From contig CAAGEQ010000027.1 in assembly GCA_900768915.1 (NCBI GenBank), forward strand, positions 1-8,381: a stretch of DNA of 8,381 nt, given 5' to 3'. Origin of the DNA: Candidatus Gastranaerophilales bacterium. GTDB taxonomy: Bacteria > Cyanobacteriota > Vampirovibrionia > Gastranaerophilales > Gastranaerophilaceae. This document shows, in pieces, positions 6,177 through 8,381 of the stretch. Every line of letters starts with the position of its first letter. Within the stretch, counting starts at the first letter, position 1. Under the pieces are notes generated by a model. It saw only the letters and a list, made by a program, of their open reading frames with translations. It did no database searches and had not been told where the DNA came from. Both the position numbers and the translations under genes were made by a program.

Positions 6177-7985
6177 TTAACCACCGAATGTTTTGAAACT
6201 TGATTCAACGTTCTTACTAACAACTTTTTGACAAGCTTCCATTTCATTTTGTAGTGCTGTTTGTTCAGTACCAAGTTGCTCTAATCGAAGTTGAAGTTCT
6301 CTATCTTCAGCTTGGATAATTTCAGTCTTGGCATTGATATTTGCGATTTCTTTATCATACTGTTCTTGTTTGTAGTAGTACTGATTCATCGCATTTTGAT
6401 ATGCTGCATCATCAGTGATTGTTTCACAGCCTAGAGTATAAACTACGCTATCATCTTCAAATTTAACTGATGTGAATCTACCTTTACCGTCAGTTTCAAG
6501 TAATGCTTTTTTACTTTCTTCAACTTTTGTTTTGATGTAAGAAGCATTGTAGTATGATAATTTGTTTTGTGAATCGATACCATTGTTGGCAATCGCATCA
6601 TCTTCGTATGCACCTTTTGCTGAATTTGCTAAGTCAGCTTTTGTAGTGTAATAAGTTGTGCCATACATTTGGAATGAATAGATGCCACCTTTGTATTCGC
6701 CAGTTTTTTCATCAAAACATTCTGATAAATTTGCATAAGCACTATCTGATGATGTTTTCATATCTTTTAGGATTTGTTGAATTTCTGTTGAGATTGTAGA
6801 ATCACCATTGTAATCATCTGCAGATAGTTCTTTTAAGTCGCAGTTACCAACTGATTTGAAATTATCGAATACAGGGTCATTAGTTGCCGAATGGAAACTT
6901 AAGCCATTGACTGGTGGATTTGCATCTAAGTTAATTGATGCTAATTCGTCTGCTGTTAGATAAGATGTACCATCTGTATAATATACAGTACTATCACCTG
7001 TTCTAACTTGGACTTTTGCTGCTTCACCTTGGCTGCCTTCGGCATTTTTTACATCGTCTCCACAAACGAAGTTATACACATCTTCACCTGCGGCATTTTG
7101 TGAAACTGTATAGTAATATGATTTTGAAGGATCATAAGTTCCACCGTAGCTTTTTCTTAATAATTCAGATATTTGTGCATCATTTTCGTCTGTAGGATCA
7201 ATCTTTTTGAATGTTACACCCTGAATTTTTTGACCAGCATTGTCAGGATCATCTACCTTACTATCAGTTGCTGCGATAGTAGTAGTTTTAGGGTTAGCAT
7301 GTGGATCTTCCGGTTGTGTTGGATCGAAATCAGGGTTTGGAATAGTTACGTCACCTTTGATTACAAGTTCTTCAGGGTCAGTAGCTGTTTTTGGAACTGT
7401 GTAAGACACCCCAGCAGATGTCGAAGCAGTTCTGTTCCACAAAGCATCAATCTCTTCAACAGTATCTTTGTTTGTCGTTTGTTCAGCACGTTTAAATGTT
7501 TTTGTTGACTGAACACCATTTCTTTCTACTGATAATGTGTAAGAATCATCTCCTGCACCTGGTAGTGATTCTTTGTGGTAAGTTAATTGGTTTACAGTGT
7601 AATTTTTGTCAGTATTCTTAGTGAAGTGGTTTGTTTTTGAACCTTGAATTTCTGGTGAATTCATTTTCTTCATAGAACCTGTGTACACTTTGTCATAGTG
7701 ATAACTTGTTACAACGTAGTTGTAATCTTCGTTTGGTGTACCAATTTGATAGTAGTCTGAAATTACAGAATCGTTAATACCATCACTCCAAGAATATTGA
7801 AGGGTAGTATAGTCATTACTATCAGGACATGTCGGTACAGACATTGTCATCATCTGATTGAATAAATCAGCTGATTGGTTTGACAAATTAACCCTTTGTT
7901 GGTTAATCTGTTGACCTTCATACTCAACGTTCGTCTTTCTGGCAGATAACGCTAAATACCTGGCCTGAGACGCTGCCATTCCCAT
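6177..7985 (-). CDS. Uncharacterised protein with conserved helical ends and variable middle (Gastranaerophilales-type MGMAASQAR family)
   Basis: This 602-residue protein has no function I can name. Residues 1-50 (starting MGMAASQARYLALSARKTNV, then Q/N-rich helix) and 525-600 (a charged coiled coil with EIIQAEDRELQLRLEQLGTE, ending KTFGG) look like conserved alpha-helical ends. The middle, about 55-520, is rich in Tyr, Thr, Asp, Asn and Gly, looks beta-structured, and includes a proline- and acid-rich linker at about 200-235. Helical ends around a variable centre recall flagellin, hook and type III-exported proteins, but I see no defining motif of those families. There is no Sec signal peptide or membrane segment. 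From memory, proteins with this N-terminus occur in Gastranaerophilales genomes. AAAGGAG with its core ending seven bases before the ATG gives a very strong ribosome site. The gene is visibly richer in G+C than its neighbours, ends in tandem TAATAA stops, and is a stand-alone unit closed by an intrinsic terminator. This suggests high expression. Confidence 0.85.
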   Translation of the reverse strand: MGMAASQARYLALSARKTNVEYEGQQINQQRVNLSNQSADLFNQMMTMSVPTCPDSNDYTTLQYSWSDGINDSVISDYYQIGTPNEDYNYVVTSYHYDKVYTGSMKKMNSPEIQGSKTNHFTKNTDKNYTVNQLTYHKESLPGAGDDSYTLSVERNGVQSTKTFKRAEQTTNKDTVEEIDALWNRTASTSAGVSYTVPKTATDPEELVIKGDVTIPNPDFDPTQPEDPHANPKTTTIAATDSKVDDPDNAGQKIQGVTFKKIDPTDENDAQISELLRKSYGGTYDPSKSYYYTVSQNAAGEDVYNFVCGDDVKNAEGSQGEAAKVQVRTGDSTVYYTDGTSYLTADELASINLDANPPVNGLSFHSATNDPVFDNFKSVGNCDLKELSADDYNGDSTISTEIQQILKDMKTSSDSAYANLSECFDEKTGEYKGGIYSFQMYGTTYYTTKADLANSAKGAYEDDAIANNGIDSQNKLSYYNASYIKTKVEESKKALLETDGKGRFTSVKFEDDSVVYTLGCETITDDAAYQNAMNQYYYKQEQYDKEIANINAKTEIIQAEDRELQLRLEQLGTEQTALQNEMEACQKVVSKNVESSFKTFGG

Positions 7986-7992
7986 CGGTATT

Positions 7993-7999
7993 CTCCTTT
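7993..7999 (-). promoter_or_regulatory. Strong Shine-Dalgarno of the 602-residue protein gene
   Basis: AAAGGAG on the minus strand, with GGAG at 7993-7996 ending seven bases before ATG at 7985. It is the best ribosome binding site in the window and fixes the start at MGMAASQ. Confidence 0.85.
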
Positions 8000-8036
8000 C
8001 ATTGTTAATTTAACTATTTAGTTGTTTTCATGGTTT

Positions 8037-8064
8037 CTTTTAATGTTACTTATGAACATGTCAA
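8037..8064 (-). promoter_or_regulatory. Weak candidate promoter for the 602-residue protein gene
   Basis: A perfect TTGACA -35 hexamer (8059-8064, minus strand) is followed after 16 bp by TAAAAG (8037-8042), which matches four of six -10 positions. An alternative -10, CATAAT at 8078-8083, lacks a good -35 at normal spacing. A promoter must lie in this region if the gene is independently transcribed, but which element is used is uncertain. Confidence 0.3.
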
Positions 8065-8147
8065 AATAACATTTACTATTATGTTACATTTCTTTACAAT
8101 TCAAATCAACGGTTTTGATTTATATTTCTATACTAATGTTAGATAAA

Positions 8148-8167
8148 TCTCATACTTAAGTATGAGA
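8148..8167. promoter_or_regulatory. Perfect 20-bp palindrome, possible operator
   Basis: TCTCATACTTAAGTATGAGA is identical to its own reverse complement across 20 bases, and symmetry ends sharply on both sides. It lies 163 bases upstream of the 602-residue gene's ATG. Uninterrupted dyads of this length are typical of sites for dimeric repressors or activators. As RNA it could also form an 8-bp stem with a UUAA loop followed on the minus strand by UUUAU, a weak terminator-like hairpin. Confidence 0.5.
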
Positions 8168-8257
8168 AAATAAGGGGATTTTTATATAAATGTATATTAT
8201 ATTGAAATTTTTTAAATAAATTTAATTTATTAAATTGTTTCGCAACATTTATTTGAT

Positions 8258-8263
8258 TATAAT
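8258..8263 (+). promoter_or_regulatory. Candidate plus-strand -10 element facing the right edge
   Basis: TATAAT on the plus strand, with TTGTTT (three of six -35 matches) 17 bp upstream at 8235-8240. The predicted start, near 8270, coincides with the first base of the 16-bp inverted repeat. The hexamer overlaps a minus-strand TATAAT because the core is symmetrical, so direction is ambiguous. Confidence 0.25.
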
Positions 8264-8269
8264 ATTTTA

Positions 8270-8317
8270 ACTGTTTTCTTTCTTTCGGAGTTGCGAAGCC
8301 CAAAGAAAGAAAACAGT
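8270..8317. repeat. 16-bp perfect inverted repeat with 16-base loop
   Basis: Left arm ACTGTTTTCTTTCTTT (8270-8285) and right arm AAAGAAAGAAAACAGT (8302-8317) are exact reverse complements around CGGAGTTGCGAAGCCC. Neither strand is followed by a clear U tract, so it is not a standard intrinsic terminator. The element is one strand purine, the other pyrimidine over most of each arm, and its loop is far richer in G+C than the surroundings. It may be a structured RNA, a dispersed repeat, or a terminator of a gene beyond the right edge. Confidence 0.7.
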
Positions 8318-8333
8318 AGAAAAAGAAAGAAAA
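8302..8333 (+). repeat. Direct repeat of a 12-base purine motif
   Basis: AAAGAAAGAAAA occurs at 8302-8313 and again at 8322-8333. The first copy is part of the right arm of the 16-bp inverted repeat. The second can pair equally well with TTTTCTTTCTTT at 8274-8285, so two exclusive 12-bp pairings are possible. Confidence 0.7.
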
Positions 8334-8381
8334 GGCACGCTAGAGTAGTCACGAAAATATTAGCACTCAACCATTGAAGCG

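Larger units (their letters stand above)
7986..8381. other. 396-base non-coding region upstream of the 602-residue gene
   Basis: No reading frame of useful length is open on either strand. From left to right it holds the ribosome site, the candidate promoter, several short dyads, the 20-bp palindrome, an extremely AT-rich stretch (about 8170-8265), the 16-bp inverted repeat, and a more G+C-rich tail (8334-8381) in which I recognise nothing. Confidence 0.8.

Noticed and set aside
6083..6274. A 63-codon minus-strand frame overlapping the end of the 602-residue gene
   Set aside because: It crosses the intrinsic terminator, lies in another frame of a well-supported gene, has no ribosome site and reads as low-complexity Lys/Phe/Ser sequence.
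7173..7508. A 111-codon plus-strand open frame opposite the 602-residue gene
   Set aside because: Cys/Phe-rich antisense translation with no recognisable domain, inside a strongly supported gene.
8067..8086. Dyad TAACAT / ATGTTA and the repeated ATGTTAC at 8043 and 8081
   Set aside because: Short, AT-rich and without a distinctive spacing, so compatible with chance.
8103..8121. Dyad AAATCAA-CGGTT-TTGATTT
   Set aside because: Seven-bp arms with only one G/C pair each. Possible operator half-sites, but too weak alone to annotate.
1..8381. CRISPR array, tRNA, rRNA, transposase or phage genes
   Set aside because: No regularly spaced repeats, no cloverleaf or rRNA-like segment and no such protein were seen on either strand.

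Overview
The window is AT-rich DNA in which all five credible genes lie on the minus strand. The most informative marker of origin is the 602-residue protein at the right. Its N-terminus (MGMAASQARYLALSARKTNV) and C-terminal coiled coil match, from memory, a family I associate with the gut Gastranaerophilales (Vampirovibrionia/Melainabacteria, the non-photosynthetic relatives of Cyanobacteria). The low G+C content, the large GH57 enzyme and the standard genetic code fit that placement. The placement is an inference, not a database result.

Layout in the direction of transcription, right to left. Positions 7986-8381 are non-coding: a 16-bp inverted repeat with a repeated purine arm, a perfect 20-bp palindrome, and the leader of the next gene. 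Positions 7985-6177 encode the 602-residue protein of unknown function, with conserved helical ends and a variable middle, followed by a good intrinsic terminator. A well-formed promoter (TTGATA, 17 bp, TATAAT) then precedes a compact cluster: two WYL-domain regulators that overlap by 11 bases, a protein made almost entirely of about 16 TPR units, and a GH57 glycoside hydrolase with a C-terminal beta domain. Positions 1-161 are non-coding and contain a relatively G+C-rich stretch with short hairpins.

How they may work together: the tandem WYL proteins look like a two-subunit or sensor-pair transcription factor of the PafBC kind. They sit directly upstream of the TPR scaffold and the alpha-glucan-type enzyme, with gaps of 26 and 43 bases, so the four may be co-transcribed. 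The TPR and GH57 genes also each have their own TATAAT exactly six bases before the ATG and no Shine-Dalgarno. The other three starts each have a Shine-Dalgarno whose core ends exactly seven bases before the ATG. This split suggests that TPR and GH57 can also be made from leaderless messages.

No transposase, phage gene, CRISPR array, tRNA or rRNA was seen. The points most worth checking are the unknown 602-residue protein, the leaderless-start pattern, and the structured non-coding DNA at the right edge.
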